DNA of 64,000 nucleotides, taken from assembly GCF_030014915.1 (NCBI RefSeq), contig NZ_JAGIXS010000001.1:434001-498000 (forward strand), read 5' to 3'. Made by a program: the position numbers and the translations under genes. Origin of the DNA: Pelomonas sp. V22. GTDB lineage: Bacteria > Pseudomonadota > Gammaproteobacteria > Burkholderiales > Burkholderiaceae_C. Positions 27,013-35,667 of the stretch are shown here, one piece after another. How positions within the stretch are numbered: the stretch's first letter is position 1; the number at the start of each line of letters is the position of its first letter. The notes beneath the pieces are model-generated. The model searched no databases, had not been told where the DNA came from, and worked only from the letters and a program-made list of their open reading frames with translations.

Positions 27013-28323
27013 TTAGCCAACGCTGCCCATCACGATGGGCGTGGCGGCCACGGCCACGTCGGACAGCACACAGGCTTGCTGCACCGCCGCGATGGCTCGC
27101 TCGGCCGCAGCTTGATCAGCCGCATGCACGATGGCAATGGGTTCGCCAGCTGCCAGCTTGTCGCCCAGATGGCGGAAATTGCTGAAGCCAACGCTCATGT
27201 CGATGCTGTCGCTGGCCTGGCGTCGACCACCACCCAACTCCACCACGGCGAGGCCGATGTCGCGCGTGCTGACCTGGCTCAGGAAGCCGGCGCGCTGCGC
27301 AGGCACCGGCACGATGACCGGAGCCTTCGCCAGGTAGGCGTCGGGCTTGTCCATCAGATCGGCGGGGCCGCCAAGGGCCGCCACCATCTTGGCGAACTTC
27401 TCGGCGGCAGCACCGCTGTCCAGTGCGGCCTGCAGCTTGATGCGCGCGGCCGCCGTGTCGGCGGCCAAGCCGCCCAGCACCAGCATCTCGGCGCACAGCG
27501 CCAGCGTCACCTCGTGCAGGCGCGGCTCGCGCACCTCGCCGCGCAGGTAAGCGATGGTCTCGCGGATCTCGATGGCATTGCCGGCATCGAAGCCCAGCAC
27601 CTCGTTCATGTCGGTGATCAGGGCGCGGATCTTCAGTCCGGCGCCGCCGCCCACGGCCACGATGCTCTCGGCCAGGTCTTGCGCCATCTCGCGGGTATCG
27701 CAGAAGGCGCCATTGCCGCACTTGATGTCCATGGCCAGGCCTTCGAGGCCGGCGGCCAGCTTCTTCGAGAGGATGCTGGCGGTGATCAGGGGCACGCTCT
27801 CGACCGTGGCTGTCACATCACGCGTGGCGTAGAAGCGCTTGTCGGCCGGAGCCAGGTCGCCGGTCTGGCCAATGATGGCGCAGCCCAGCGTGCGGACGAT
27901 GCGATCAAAGTCTTCCGGCGGCGGTGTGACGCGGTAGCCGGGAATGGCTTCGAGCTTGTCCACCGTGCCGCCGGTGTGGCCGAGGCCCCGGCCGGCAATC
28001 ATCGGCACATAGCCGCCGCAGGCCGCCACCATGGGCGCCAGCATCAGGCTGACCTTGTCGCCAACGCCGCCGCTGGAATGCTTGTCCAGCACCGGGCCGG
28101 GCATGTCAGGCCAGCGCATCACGCGGCCCGAGTTCATCATCGCGCGGGTGAGCAGCACGGCCTCGTCGCGGCCCATGCCGCGCAGGAACACGGCCATGCC
28201 GAGGGCGGCCACCTGGCCTTCGCTCCAGCTGCCGTCCACCAGGCCGCGCACGAAGTTCTGGATCTGCGCTTCGTCGAGCGCACGACCGTCGCGCTTGGCG
28301 CGGATGATTTCTTGGGCCAGCAT
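27013..28323 (-). CDS. deoA: Thymidine phosphorylase
   Basis: DeoA cleaves thymidine or deoxyuridine to base and deoxyribose-1-phosphate. The 436-aa protein carries the glycosyltransferase family 3 pattern: LTRAMMNSGRVM, KHSSGGVGDKVSL (the pyrimidine phosphorylase signature), GRGLGHTGGTVDKLEAIPGY and the SKKLAAG basic motif. ATG 28321-28323 with an AGCAGG about 7 nt ahead is used; a TTG two codons upstream is possible. It is the last catabolic gene of the nucleoside operon. Confidence 0.95.
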   Translation of the reverse strand: MLAQEIIRAKRDGRALDEAQIQNFVRGLVDGSWSEGQVAALGMAVFLRGMGRDEAVLLTRAMMNSGRVMRWPDMPGPVLDKHSSGGVGDKVSLMLAPMVAACGGYVPMIAGRGLGHTGGTVDKLEAIPGYRVTPPPEDFDRIVRTLGCAIIGQTGDLAPADKRFYATRDVTATVESVPLITASILSKKLAAGLEGLAMDIKCGNGAFCDTREMAQDLAESIVAVGGGAGLKIRALITDMNEVLGFDAGNAIEIRETIAYLRGEVREPRLHEVTLALCAEMLVLGGLAADTAAARIKLQAALDSGAAAEKFAKMVAALGGPADLMDKPDAYLAKAPVIVPVPAQRAGFLSQVSTRDIGLAVVELGGGRRQASDSIDMSVGFSNFRHLGDKLAAGEPIAIVHAADQAAAERAIAAVQQACVLSDVAVAATPIVMGSVG

Positions 28324-28346
28324 GGACAACCTGCTTTTCTTCTAAC

Positions 28347-29108
28347 TCAATAGCCGCTGGTAGACGCAGCAGCGGTACGCCCCGACAGCTGCGCCTCGAT
28401 GTCGTTCAGCAAGCCGCTCGCGCCGAAACGGAAGCGCCCCGGCTGCACCGCGTCTGCACCCAGCTTGGCCGTAGCCAGCTCGATGTAGGCGGCGGCATCT
28501 GCCACCGTGCGGATGCCGCCGCTGGCCTTGAAGCCGGCGTTGGCGAGGCCGCTCGCCTTGATCTCGTTCAGCATCACGGCCGCCGCCTCGAGCGTGGCCG
28601 AGACCGGCGTCTTGCCGGTGCTGGTCTTGACGAAATCGGCACCGGCCATCAGCGCCAGGCGCGTGGCCTCGGCGATCAGCTCGGGCGTCTTCAGCTCGCC
28701 GCTTTCGATGATCACCTTCAGGGTCAGCGGCTGGCTGGCGTGGCGCACCTCGGCCAGGAACTCGGCCACCTCGCTGCCCTGCCCGGCGATCAAGGCCTGG
28801 TAGGGCAGGACCACGTCCACCTCATCGCCACCGGCTTGCGCGATGGCGGCGATATCGGCCAGGGCGCGCGGCAGGTCCAGCGCGCCGTCGGGGAAGTCGG
28901 CCACGGCCGCGACCTTGATGGCCTTGGGCAGCAGCGAGCGGGCCTGGGCCACGAAGCGCGGCCAGACGCAGACGGCGGCCACCGGGCCGTGCGCCGTCTG
29001 GGCGCGGCGGCACAGGGCTTCGATGTCGGCGGCGGTGTCGCCGTCGTTCAGGCTGGTCAGGTCCAGGCATTGCAGCGCTTGACGCGCGGCTTGCTCAAGC
29101 TTGGGCAT
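28347..29108 (-). CDS. deoC: Deoxyribose-phosphate aldolase
   Basis: DeoC splits deoxyribose-5-phosphate into glyceraldehyde-3-phosphate and acetaldehyde. The 253-aa TIM-barrel shows AVCVWPRFV, KVAAVADFPDG, DEVDVVLPY, LKVIIESGEL and the Schiff-base Lys in ADFVKTSTGK; the phosphate-binding end is KASGGIRTVADA. Length matches the DeoC group that includes E. coli DeoC. Located between deoA and purine nucleoside phosphorylase on the same strand. Confidence 0.95.
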   Translation of the reverse strand: MPKLEQAARQALQCLDLTSLNDGDTAADIEALCRRAQTAHGPVAAVCVWPRFVAQARSLLPKAIKVAAVADFPDGALDLPRALADIAAIAQAGGDEVDVVLPYQALIAGQGSEVAEFLAEVRHASQPLTLKVIIESGELKTPELIAEATRLALMAGADFVKTSTGKTPVSATLEAAAVMLNEIKASGLANAGFKASGGIRTVADAAAYIELATAKLGADAVQPGRFRFGASGLLNDIEAQLSGRTAAASTSGY

Positions 29109-29112
29109 CGCG

Positions 29113-29958
29113 TCAGGCCTTCAGCGATTCCAGGCCAGCGAGGCTGCTGATCACGGCGGCCAGGAAGGCCGAGGCGCGCTCGCCCGAGGCCTGGGCCTGC
29201 TGCAAGGTCAGCGCATGGGTCAGCGCTTCGGCCGACAGGCCGGCCGCCATATTGGTCATCAGCGCCAGGCCCATCACGCGCAGGCCGGCATGGCGCGCGA
29301 GGATGGTCTCGGGCACGGTGCTCATGCCCACGGCATCGGCGCCCCAGGCGGCGAACATGCGGATCTCGGCCGGCGTCTCGAACTGCGGCCCCACGGCCCA
29401 GCAATAGGTGCCCTCGCCCAGCATCAGGTTCTGGGTCTGCGCGATCTTCTTGGCGTGCTGGCGCAGTTCCAGGTCATAGGCCGTGCTCATGTCGACGAAG
29501 CGCTCGCTGCCCTGCTCGCCGATCAGCGGCGAACGCTGGGGTGCATTGATGTGGTCGGCGATCAGCATCAGGCTGCCCGGCGGCGTGTGGGCACGCAGCG
29601 AGCCCGAGGCATTGGTCTGGATCACGACCTGCACGCCCCAGCGCTTGAGGCTGCGCAAGGCGCCGGCCATGCCAGTGCAATCGCCGCTCTCGTAGGTGTG
29701 CGCGCGGCCGCGCAGCATCACCACGGCCTGCTCGCCGATCTTGCCGACGACGATCTCGTTCACATGGCCTTCGACCTTCGGCTGCGGGAAGGCCGGCAGC
29801 TCGGTGTAGGCCAGATGCTTGGCGTCCTGCACATGGCTCACGGCACCGGCCCAGCCGGAGCCCAGCACCACGGCCACGGCCGGCGCAGCGCCGAACAGCG
29901 CGTTCAGCTTGGCCACGGTGTCGGCGATCTTGGGTTCAAGGGTCTTGTTGTCGATCAT
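29113..29958 (-). CDS. Purine-nucleoside phosphorylase (trimeric type)
   Basis: A 281-aa enzyme that phosphorolyses purine nucleosides. It belongs to the trimeric PNP/XapA group: VVLGSGWAGAV binds phosphate, MLRGRAHTYESGDCTGMAG, VQTNASGSL-like QTNASGSLRAHTPPGSLMLIADHIN (shown in part) and the base-binding YCWAVGPQFETPAEIRMFAAWGADAVGMSTVPE segment with Glu and the GADAVGMST motif. The Asn of the usual base-binding NAAG..N is seen in LALMTNMAAGL. Four bases separate its stop from the deoC start. Confidence 0.92.
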   Translation of the reverse strand: MIDNKTLEPKIADTVAKLNALFGAAPAVAVVLGSGWAGAVSHVQDAKHLAYTELPAFPQPKVEGHVNEIVVGKIGEQAVVMLRGRAHTYESGDCTGMAGALRSLKRWGVQVVIQTNASGSLRAHTPPGSLMLIADHINAPQRSPLIGEQGSERFVDMSTAYDLELRQHAKKIAQTQNLMLGEGTYCWAVGPQFETPAEIRMFAAWGADAVGMSTVPETILARHAGLRVMGLALMTNMAAGLSAEALTHALTLQQAQASGERASAFLAAVISSLAGLESLKA

Positions 29959-29977
29959 TGTTGTTCTCCTGTGATGC

Positions 29978-30394
29978 TCAGAGCTTCAGATGCTCGGGGC
30001 CGAAACTGAAAGGCAGCAGGTCCTCGAGGGTCCATTGCTGCTGGATGCCGCGCGGGTCGCCGGCAATGATGAGCAGGTCCGGGCCGCCGAACTCGCGCAG
30101 CTTCTGCCGGCACCCGCCGCAGGGCGTGATGACGTCGGGACCCGGGCCGGTGACCAGCACCGCTTTCACGCTGCGGCCGCCCGCCATCAGCATCGCGCCG
30201 AGGGCCGTCGTCTCGGCGCACCAGCCTTGAGGATAGGCGGCGTTCTCGATGTTGGCACCCACGTGGATGCGGCCCTGCTCGTCCAGCACGGCGGCACCGA
30301 CCGCGTACTTCGAGTAAGGCGAATGCGAATGTTGACGCGCACCCAGCGAGGCGGCCAGCAATTGCTGCCGCAGCGCGTCGGAAATCTCGAACAT
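29978..30394 (-). CDS. cdd: Cytidine deaminase
   Basis: A 138-aa homotetramer-type cytidine deaminase that converts (deoxy)cytidine to (deoxy)uridine. The zinc site is WCAETTALG (Cys and catalytic Glu) with TPCGGCRQKL (two Cys), and the ribose-binding NIENAAYPQG motif precedes it. Length matches short, tetrameric Cdd enzymes. It lies between the permease and phosphorylase genes, linking imported nucleosides to salvage. Confidence 0.95.
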   Translation of the reverse strand: MFEISDALRQQLLAASLGARQHSHSPYSKYAVGAAVLDEQGRIHVGANIENAAYPQGWCAETTALGAMLMAGGRSVKAVLVTGPGPDVITPCGGCRQKLREFGGPDLLIIAGDPRGIQQQWTLEDLLPFSFGPEHLKL

Positions 30395-30404
30395 CGGCGT
30401 TCCT

Positions 30405-31385
30405 TCAGCGCTCTTTGATGTAGGGTCGGCCCAGCGCCTTGGGCGCCAGCGCCTGCCCGATGAAGCCGGCCAGCAGCACCACGGTGAGCAGATAAGGCAA
30501 AGCCTGGATGGCCTGCACAGGCACCTCGCCGATGCCCGGCAGCGACACGCCTTGCAGGCGGATCGCCACGGCGTCGAGGAAGCCGAACAGCAGGCAGGCG
30601 AACATCGTCGGCAGCGGTTTCCACTTGCCGAAGATCATGGCGGCCAGGGCGATGAAGCCACGGCCTGCGGTCATGTTGGGAGAGAACGAAGCGTTCTGCG
30701 CCAGCACCAGGTAGCTGCCCGCGAGGCCGCACAGCAGGCCGTTGATCATCAGGGCGGCGTAGCGCAGCTTGGTGACCGAGACACCGGCCGCATCGACCAT
30801 CGCCGGGTTCTCACCCACGGCGCGCAGGCGCAGGCCCGGCTTGGTGCGCTGCAGGAAAAACCAGACGCCGGCCACGCCGGCAAAGGCCAGGTAGACCAGG
30901 ATGTTGTGGCTCAAGAGGCCATGGCCGACGATGGCGCCCAGCCAGGGACCCAGCGCATCGGCCGCGCCAGCCGGCTCGCTCCAGGCCGGGATCAGGCCGG
31001 TCAGGCGCACATCGGCATCGACGGGCGGCGTCTGGCCGCCCTGTTTGAACCAGGCAATGCCCAGCACCACGGTCAGGCCCGCCGCCACCATGTTGAGCGC
31101 CACGCCCGAGACCACCTGGTCGCCCCGATTGGTGACGCAGGCAAAGCCGTGGATCAGCGAGAACAGGCAGGCCACGCCAATGGCGGCCACGAGCCCAAAG
31201 CCGGTGGAATGGGTGAGACTGGCGACAGCGGCTGCTGCAAAGGCAGCGGCGAGCATCTTGCCTTCGAGGCCGATGTCAATCACGCCGGAACGCTCCGACA
31301 CGAGGCCGGCCAGCGCGCAGAGCAGCAGCGGCGTGGTGACGCGGAGCGTCGAACCCAGCACCGAGCCGATCAGGATCTCATCCAT
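30405..31385 (-). CDS. Nucleoside ABC transporter permease 2
   Basis: A 326-aa inner-membrane permease of the BPD_transp_2 family, partner of the 373-aa permease. About eight to nine hydrophobic helices are visible; PLLLCALAGLVSERSGVIDIGLEGKM contains the ERSGVxxIGLEGxML motif of BMP-type nucleoside importers (shown here as ERSGVIDIGLEGKM), and LRAVGENPAMVDAAGVSV is the cytoplasmic coupling loop contacting the ATPase. The start MDEILIGSVLG at 31385 is preferred to an upstream frame; it overlaps the preceding gene by 8 bp. Confidence 0.9.
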   Translation of the reverse strand: MDEILIGSVLGSTLRVTTPLLLCALAGLVSERSGVIDIGLEGKMLAAAFAAAAVASLTHSTGFGLVAAIGVACLFSLIHGFACVTNRGDQVVSGVALNMVAAGLTVVLGIAWFKQGGQTPPVDADVRLTGLIPAWSEPAGAADALGPWLGAIVGHGLLSHNILVYLAFAGVAGVWFFLQRTKPGLRLRAVGENPAMVDAAGVSVTKLRYAALMINGLLCGLAGSYLVLAQNASFSPNMTAGRGFIALAAMIFGKWKPLPTMFACLLFGFLDAVAIRLQGVSLPGIGEVPVQAIQALPYLLTVVLLAGFIGQALAPKALGRPYIKER

Positions 31386-32499
31386 GGGCGGCTCCCTTCT
31401 TGTTCTTGAACGCCGCATAGAGCTTGGCGAACATGGGCGCGCTCACGGCCGCCATCGCACCGGCGAACAGCACGATCAGGCCTTGCGCCGTGACCACCAT
31501 CTCGCGGCTGAAGCCGGGCATCTCGAAAGCCACCTCCACGCCACCCTGGTAGAGCACGCCGAACAGCAGCGAGGCGAGGATGATGCCGACCGGATGGTTA
31601 CGGCCCATCAGCGCCACGGCGATGCCTGTGAAGCCGGCACCGGCCACGAAATCCAGCGTCAGCTTGCCCTGGACGCCGGAAATCTCGTTCACGCCGACCA
31701 TGCCGGCCAGCGCGCCCGACAGGCCCATGGCCAGCAGCACCTGCATGCGCGGCTTGATGCCCGCGTAATGCGCGGCCTGCGGCGCGCTGCCCACGGCACG
31801 CAGGGCATAGCCCGCCCGGCTGCGCCACAGGAACCAGTAGACAAAGGCGCAGGCCAACAGCGCGAGGATCAGGCTCAGATTCAGCGGCGAGGACGGCAGC
31901 TCCACGCCGAATTTGGCAGCCAGCTCGTGCAGGGCCGGCATGCGCGCGGCGTCGACGAAGTCGGCGCTCTCCACCGCCATGCTGCTCTTGGGTCGCAGGT
32001 GGTTGACCAGCAGGTAGACGTTCAGGCTGCTGGCCAGGAAGTTGAACATGATGGTCGTGATGACGATGTGGCTGCCGCGCCATGCCTGCAGATAGGCCGG
32101 GATCGCCGCCCACACCATGCCGAACACGGCCGCACCCAGCACCAGCAAGGGCAGCAGCAGCGGCGCCGGCAGCAGCGGGCCGAGCGCCAGCGCCAGCAGC
32201 GCCACGCCGAGGCCGCCGAAGGTGGCCTGGCCCTCACCGCCGATGTTGAACAGGCCACCATGGAAGGCGACCGACACCGCGAGGCCGGTGAAGATGAAGG
32301 TGGTGGCGTAGTACAGCGTGTAGCCGAGGCCACGCACGCTGCCGAGCGAACCCTGTACCAGCAGGCTCAAGGCCTGGACCGGGCTCTGCCCGATCAGCAG
32401 CACGACGGCGCCGGTCACCAGCAAGGCAACCAGCAGGTTCCACAGTGGCAAGAGGCCAATGTCGATCCAGCGCGGCAGTGAGATGGCTTGATGGCTCAT
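31378..32499 (-). CDS. Nucleoside ABC transporter permease 1
   Basis: A 373-aa permease of the BPD_transp_2 family. It has an N-terminal helix (LLPLWNLLVALLVTGAVVLLIG region), the FHGGLFNIGGEGQATFGGL motif typical of these importers, and the coupling loop LRAVGSAPQAAHYAGIKP. The TGA of the ATPase gene upstream overlaps its start region (4 bp). It forms the channel together with the 326-aa permease. Confidence 0.9.
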   Translation of the reverse strand: MSHQAISLPRWIDIGLLPLWNLLVALLVTGAVVLLIGQSPVQALSLLVQGSLGSVRGLGYTLYYATTFIFTGLAVSVAFHGGLFNIGGEGQATFGGLGVALLALALGPLLPAPLLLPLLVLGAAVFGMVWAAIPAYLQAWRGSHIVITTIMFNFLASSLNVYLLVNHLRPKSSMAVESADFVDAARMPALHELAAKFGVELPSSPLNLSLILALLACAFVYWFLWRSRAGYALRAVGSAPQAAHYAGIKPRMQVLLAMGLSGALAGMVGVNEISGVQGKLTLDFVAGAGFTGIAVALMGRNHPVGIILASLLFGVLYQGGVEVAFEMPGFSREMVVTAQGLIVLFAGAMAAVSAPMFAKLYAAFKNKKGAAHG

Positions 32500-34070
32500 G
32501 CGGTGGCTTCCGTCACTTCGCTCGCCTGGGCCGCCATCAAGAGGCCCAGCGATTTCTCGTCACATTGTTCGATGGCCAGCTCGCCGGTAATGCGGCCACC
32601 GTTCATCACGACCACGCGGTCCGCGAGGGCCAGGATCTCGTCCAGCTCGGAGCTGACCAGCAGCACGGCACAGCCGGCATCGCGCAAGGCGCGCAGCTGG
32701 TTGTGGATGAATTCGATGGCGCCGATGTCCACGCCGCGCGTGGGCTGGCCCACCAGCAGCACGGTGGGCGCCTGGCCGATTTCGCGGGCCAGGATCAGCT
32801 TCTGCTGGTTGCCGCCGGAGAACTTGCTGGAGCCGAGGTTCTCGTCGCGCGGGCGCACGTCGAAGCGCTCCTGCATCTCGCGGGTCAGGCTGCGCATGCG
32901 CGCCTGGTCCATGCCCCAGCCCAAAGGCCCGGCCGCGTACTGTTGCTGGTAGCCCAGCGCCGCCGTCTCCCAGGCCGGGAAGCTCATCACCATGCCGCAG
33001 AGGTGGCGGTCTTCCGGCACATGGGCCAGCTTCAGCTCACGAGCCCGGCTGGGGTTGAGCCAGTTGCTCGCGCCAAACTTCTGGCCGGCCAGTTGCAGCT
33101 CGCCAGCGTCGGGCGCATGCATGCCGGACAGCACTTCCAGCAGCTCGCTCTGGCCATTGCCCGAGACACCGGCCACGCCGACGATCTCGCCGGCCTGCAG
33201 GCGGAGCATGATGTTGGAGAGCACCGGCACGCCCTGCTCGTTGCGCAGGCTCAGGCCTTGGGCGCTCAGGCGGGTTTCGCTGCCGGCCTTCGCAGCGCCA
33301 GCGGTGCGGCCCAGGTTGACCTTGCGGCCCACCATGGACTCGGCGAGATCCTCAGGATTCGTCTCGCCAATGGCGCAGGTCTTGATCACCTGGCCGGCGC
33401 GCATCACGGTGACGGCATCGCACAGGGCCATCACTTCCTTCAGCTTGTGCGTGATGATGATGATGGTCGTGCCGCGTTCGCGCAGCTTGCGCAGCGTCTC
33501 GAACAACTGCACGGTTTCCTGCGGCGTCAGCACGGCCGTGGGCTCGTCCAGGATCAGGATGCGGGCACCCCGGTAGAGGGCCTTCAGGATCTCGAGGCGC
33601 TGAAGCTCACCGACGGGCAGGTCGCCCACCAGCGAGTCCAGCCGCACTTGCAGGCCGGTCTCGTCCATCAGCTTTTGCAGGCCGGCGCGTACCGTCTTGG
33701 CACCCGGCTTCAGCCAGAAGCTGGGCTCGGCGCCGAGCATCACGTTGTCGAGGCAGGACAGCGTGTCCACCAGCATGAAGTGCTGATGGACCATGCCGAT
33801 GCCGAGGGCAATCGCCTGGTGTGAGTTGGCGATGCTGACGCGCTCGCCACGCACCTCGATGTGCCCGCCGTCGGCCTGGTAGTAGCCGTAGAGGATGGCC
33901 ATCAGCGTGCTCTTGCCGGCACCGTTCTCGCCGACGATGCCATGCACCGTGCCCTCGGCCACCGCCAGGCTCACGCCGCGATTGGCCCGCACGGCGCCGA
34001 AGCGCTTGTCGATCTCGCACAGGGCGACGGCTGGAGGCGCAGCCCCCGCGCCGCGTTTCAGTTCAGACAT
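32496..34070 (-). CDS. Nucleoside ABC transporter ATP-binding protein (two NBDs)
   Basis: A 524-aa ATPase with two nucleotide-binding domains in tandem. The first has Walker A GENGAGKST, an LPVGELQRLEILKAL signature region and Walker B ILILDEPTAVL. The second has a degenerate Walker A (GVSGNGQSEL), the KFSGGNQQKLILAREI signature and LLVGQPTRGVD instead of the Glu-bearing Walker B. Such asymmetry is normal for RbsA/YufO-type ATPases. It belongs to the BMP-type purine/pyrimidine nucleoside importer encoded here. Confidence 0.92.
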   Translation of the reverse strand: MSELKRGAGAAPPAVALCEIDKRFGAVRANRGVSLAVAEGTVHGIVGENGAGKSTLMAILYGYYQADGGHIEVRGERVSIANSHQAIALGIGMVHQHFMLVDTLSCLDNVMLGAEPSFWLKPGAKTVRAGLQKLMDETGLQVRLDSLVGDLPVGELQRLEILKALYRGARILILDEPTAVLTPQETVQLFETLRKLRERGTTIIIITHKLKEVMALCDAVTVMRAGQVIKTCAIGETNPEDLAESMVGRKVNLGRTAGAAKAGSETRLSAQGLSLRNEQGVPVLSNIMLRLQAGEIVGVAGVSGNGQSELLEVLSGMHAPDAGELQLAGQKFGASNWLNPSRARELKLAHVPEDRHLCGMVMSFPAWETAALGYQQQYAAGPLGWGMDQARMRSLTREMQERFDVRPRDENLGSSKFSGGNQQKLILAREIGQAPTVLLVGQPTRGVDIGAIEFIHNQLRALRDAGCAVLLVSSELDEILALADRVVVMNGGRITGELAIEQCDEKSLGLLMAAQASEVTEATA

Positions 34071-34086
34071 GCCAGAGCGCGTGCTA

Positions 34087-35076
34087 TCAGTACTTGCAGG
34101 CGCCGTCGGCCATGTAGTCGGCCACCTTCACCTTGCCGGCGATGATGTCGGCCTTGTAGGCGTCGACCTTGGTCTTGAGCGCGGCGCTCACCAGCTTGGC
34201 GTTGTGCTGGTCCATGGCGTAGTCCACGCCGCCTTCCTTCAGGCCCAGCACCTGCACGCCGCCGGTCCAGCCCTTCAGCACGTTGTAAACGGCCACGTCC
34301 ACGCGCTTGACCATCGAGGTCAGCATGGTGCCGGGTTGCAGGTGGTTCTGGTTGCTGTCCACGCCAATGGCCAGCTTGCCGGCATCCTTGGCGGCCTGAT
34401 AGACGCCCGAGCCGGTGCCGCCGGCTGCGGCGAAGACCACGTCCGAGCCCTTGGCGAACTGGGCCTTGGCGAGCTCGCCGCCACGCGTGGGGTCGTTCCA
34501 GGCGGTGGAGGTGGTGCCGGTCATGTTGGAGAACACCTCGGCCTTGGGGTTCGCGACCTTGGCGCCTTGCTCGTAGCCACACTGGAACTTGCGGATCAGC
34601 GGAATGTCCATGCCGCCCACGAAGCCGACCTTGCCAGTCTTGCTCGACAGCACGGCCATGGCGCCAACGAGGAAGCTGCCCTCGTGCTCCTTGAACAGCA
34701 CGGACTGCACGTTGGGTGCCTTCACTTCGGCATCGATGATGGCGAACTGGGTCTTGGGGAAGTCCTTGGCCACCTGCAGCAGGGCCGAGGCCTGGGCAAA
34801 GCCGATGGAGATGATGGGGCTGGCGCCACGCTCGGCCATGCGGCGGATCGCCTGCACGCGCTGGGTGTCGTTGCTGATCTCGAACTCGAGGTAGTTCTTG
34901 CCGGTTTCCTGCTTCCAGCGCTCCACGCCCCGGTAGGCCGACTCGTTGAACGATTTGTCGAACTTGCCACCCATGTCGAAGATCACCGCCGGGTCGGCCG
35001 CAGCCGGCAGGCTGGCAAACGCAGACAAGGCCATCGCGACCACGCCGAGACTGAACGAGGAGGACACAAGCTTCAT
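34087..35076 (-). CDS. BMP-family nucleoside-binding periplasmic protein
   Basis: A 329-aa substrate-binding protein of the Bmp/PnrA family. The signal peptide (about 1-27) ends SLPAAADP and has no lipobox, so the mature protein is periplasmic and soluble, unlike Gram-positive relatives. Diagnostic motifs are IFDMGGKFDKSFNESAYRG, PIISIGFAQASAL and KVGFVGGMDIPLIRKF. It is the first gene of the operon running down to deoA; this context makes a nucleoside ligand very likely. Confidence 0.93.
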   Translation of the reverse strand: MKLVSSSFSLGVVAMALSAFASLPAAADPAVIFDMGGKFDKSFNESAYRGVERWKQETGKNYLEFEISNDTQRVQAIRRMAERGASPIISIGFAQASALLQVAKDFPKTQFAIIDAEVKAPNVQSVLFKEHEGSFLVGAMAVLSSKTGKVGFVGGMDIPLIRKFQCGYEQGAKVANPKAEVFSNMTGTTSTAWNDPTRGGELAKAQFAKGSDVVFAAAGGTGSGVYQAAKDAGKLAIGVDSNQNHLQPGTMLTSMVKRVDVAVYNVLKGWTGGVQVLGLKEGGVDYAMDQHNAKLVSAALKTKVDAYKADIIAGKVKVADYMADGACKY

Positions 35077-35400
35077 GGGAATACCGATCTGGCTGTTGTG
35101 AAGGTGGCGCCTTGCCCGGCGCCTGCCGCTTTATATCGCGCCCTCGGGCCGGGCCCGAAGCTGCTTTGCCGGCATTTTAAGGAGCCGCAGTGTACAAGCA
35201 GCCTGCTGGAAATACTAAACGTTTGCGCCCCAGCATTGGCGCGTTTGCGCAAATTCTGAAAGCAGCTGCGGCGCATCCATTTGGGGAGGCTGATGCAGGC
35301 ACCATTGCGGGGCGTCAAAGAACGTGCCGATTCAGGCACCCGACCAGGACAATGAGAATCAATCTCGTTTAAGATGCGCTTCATTGCTCTGCCCAAGCCC
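35077..35400. other. Divergent intergenic region between the nucleoside operon and feoA
   Basis: This 324-bp stretch holds the promoters of two divergent units. On the minus strand a TATAAA-like -10 lies at about 35132-35137; no convincing -35 was found. Around 35219-35253 there are two AT-rich CGTTTGCG elements, the second within the perfect palindrome TTTGCGCAAA (35244-35253), possibly a LacI-type operator for the nucleoside operon. The feoA side carries the Fur box listed separately. No gene was found. Confidence 0.5.
35348..35366 (+). promoter_or_regulatory. Fur box upstream of feoA
   Basis: GACAATGAGAATCAATCTC matches the 19-bp Fur consensus GATAATGATAATCATTATC at 15 of 19 positions and retains its dyad symmetry. 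It lies just before feoA, so ferrous iron uptake should be repressed by Fur with iron. Confidence 0.75.
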
Positions 35401-35661
35401 ATGAAGCCCACCCACTCTCACACCACCCTGGCCGACGCCCAGATCGGCGCCGGCATGCTGGTCCATGCCGTCCAGGCACCGGCCGAAGCGCCGGAATGGG
35501 GCCCCTGGCTGGAGCAGATCGGCTTTGTGCCCGGCGAACCGGTGCGCCTGATGGCGCGGGCCGCACTGGGCGGCGACCCGCTGGTGGTGCGCATCGGCCA
35601 TTCCACTTTCGCGTTGCGCAAGGCCGAGGCGGCCTGCATCAGCGTGCATGCCGCGACCTGA
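35401..35661 (+). CDS. feoA: Ferrous iron transport protein A
   Basis: A small cytoplasmic SH3-like protein (86 aa from this start) needed for FeoB activity. The domain shows IGAGMLVHAV, LEQIGFVPGEPVRLMAR and GGDPLVVRIGHSTFALRKAEAACI, the FeoA core. An upstream in-frame ATG at 35374 would add nine residues but lies only 7 bp after the Fur box, so ATG 35401 is preferred; neither has a strong ribosome-binding site. Six bases separate it from feoB. No feoC was seen. Confidence 0.85.
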   Translation: MKPTHSHTTLADAQIGAGMLVHAVQAPAEAPEWGPWLEQIGFVPGEPVRLMARAALGGDPLVVRIGHSTFALRKAEAACISVHAAT

Positions 35662-35667
35662 AGCGGC

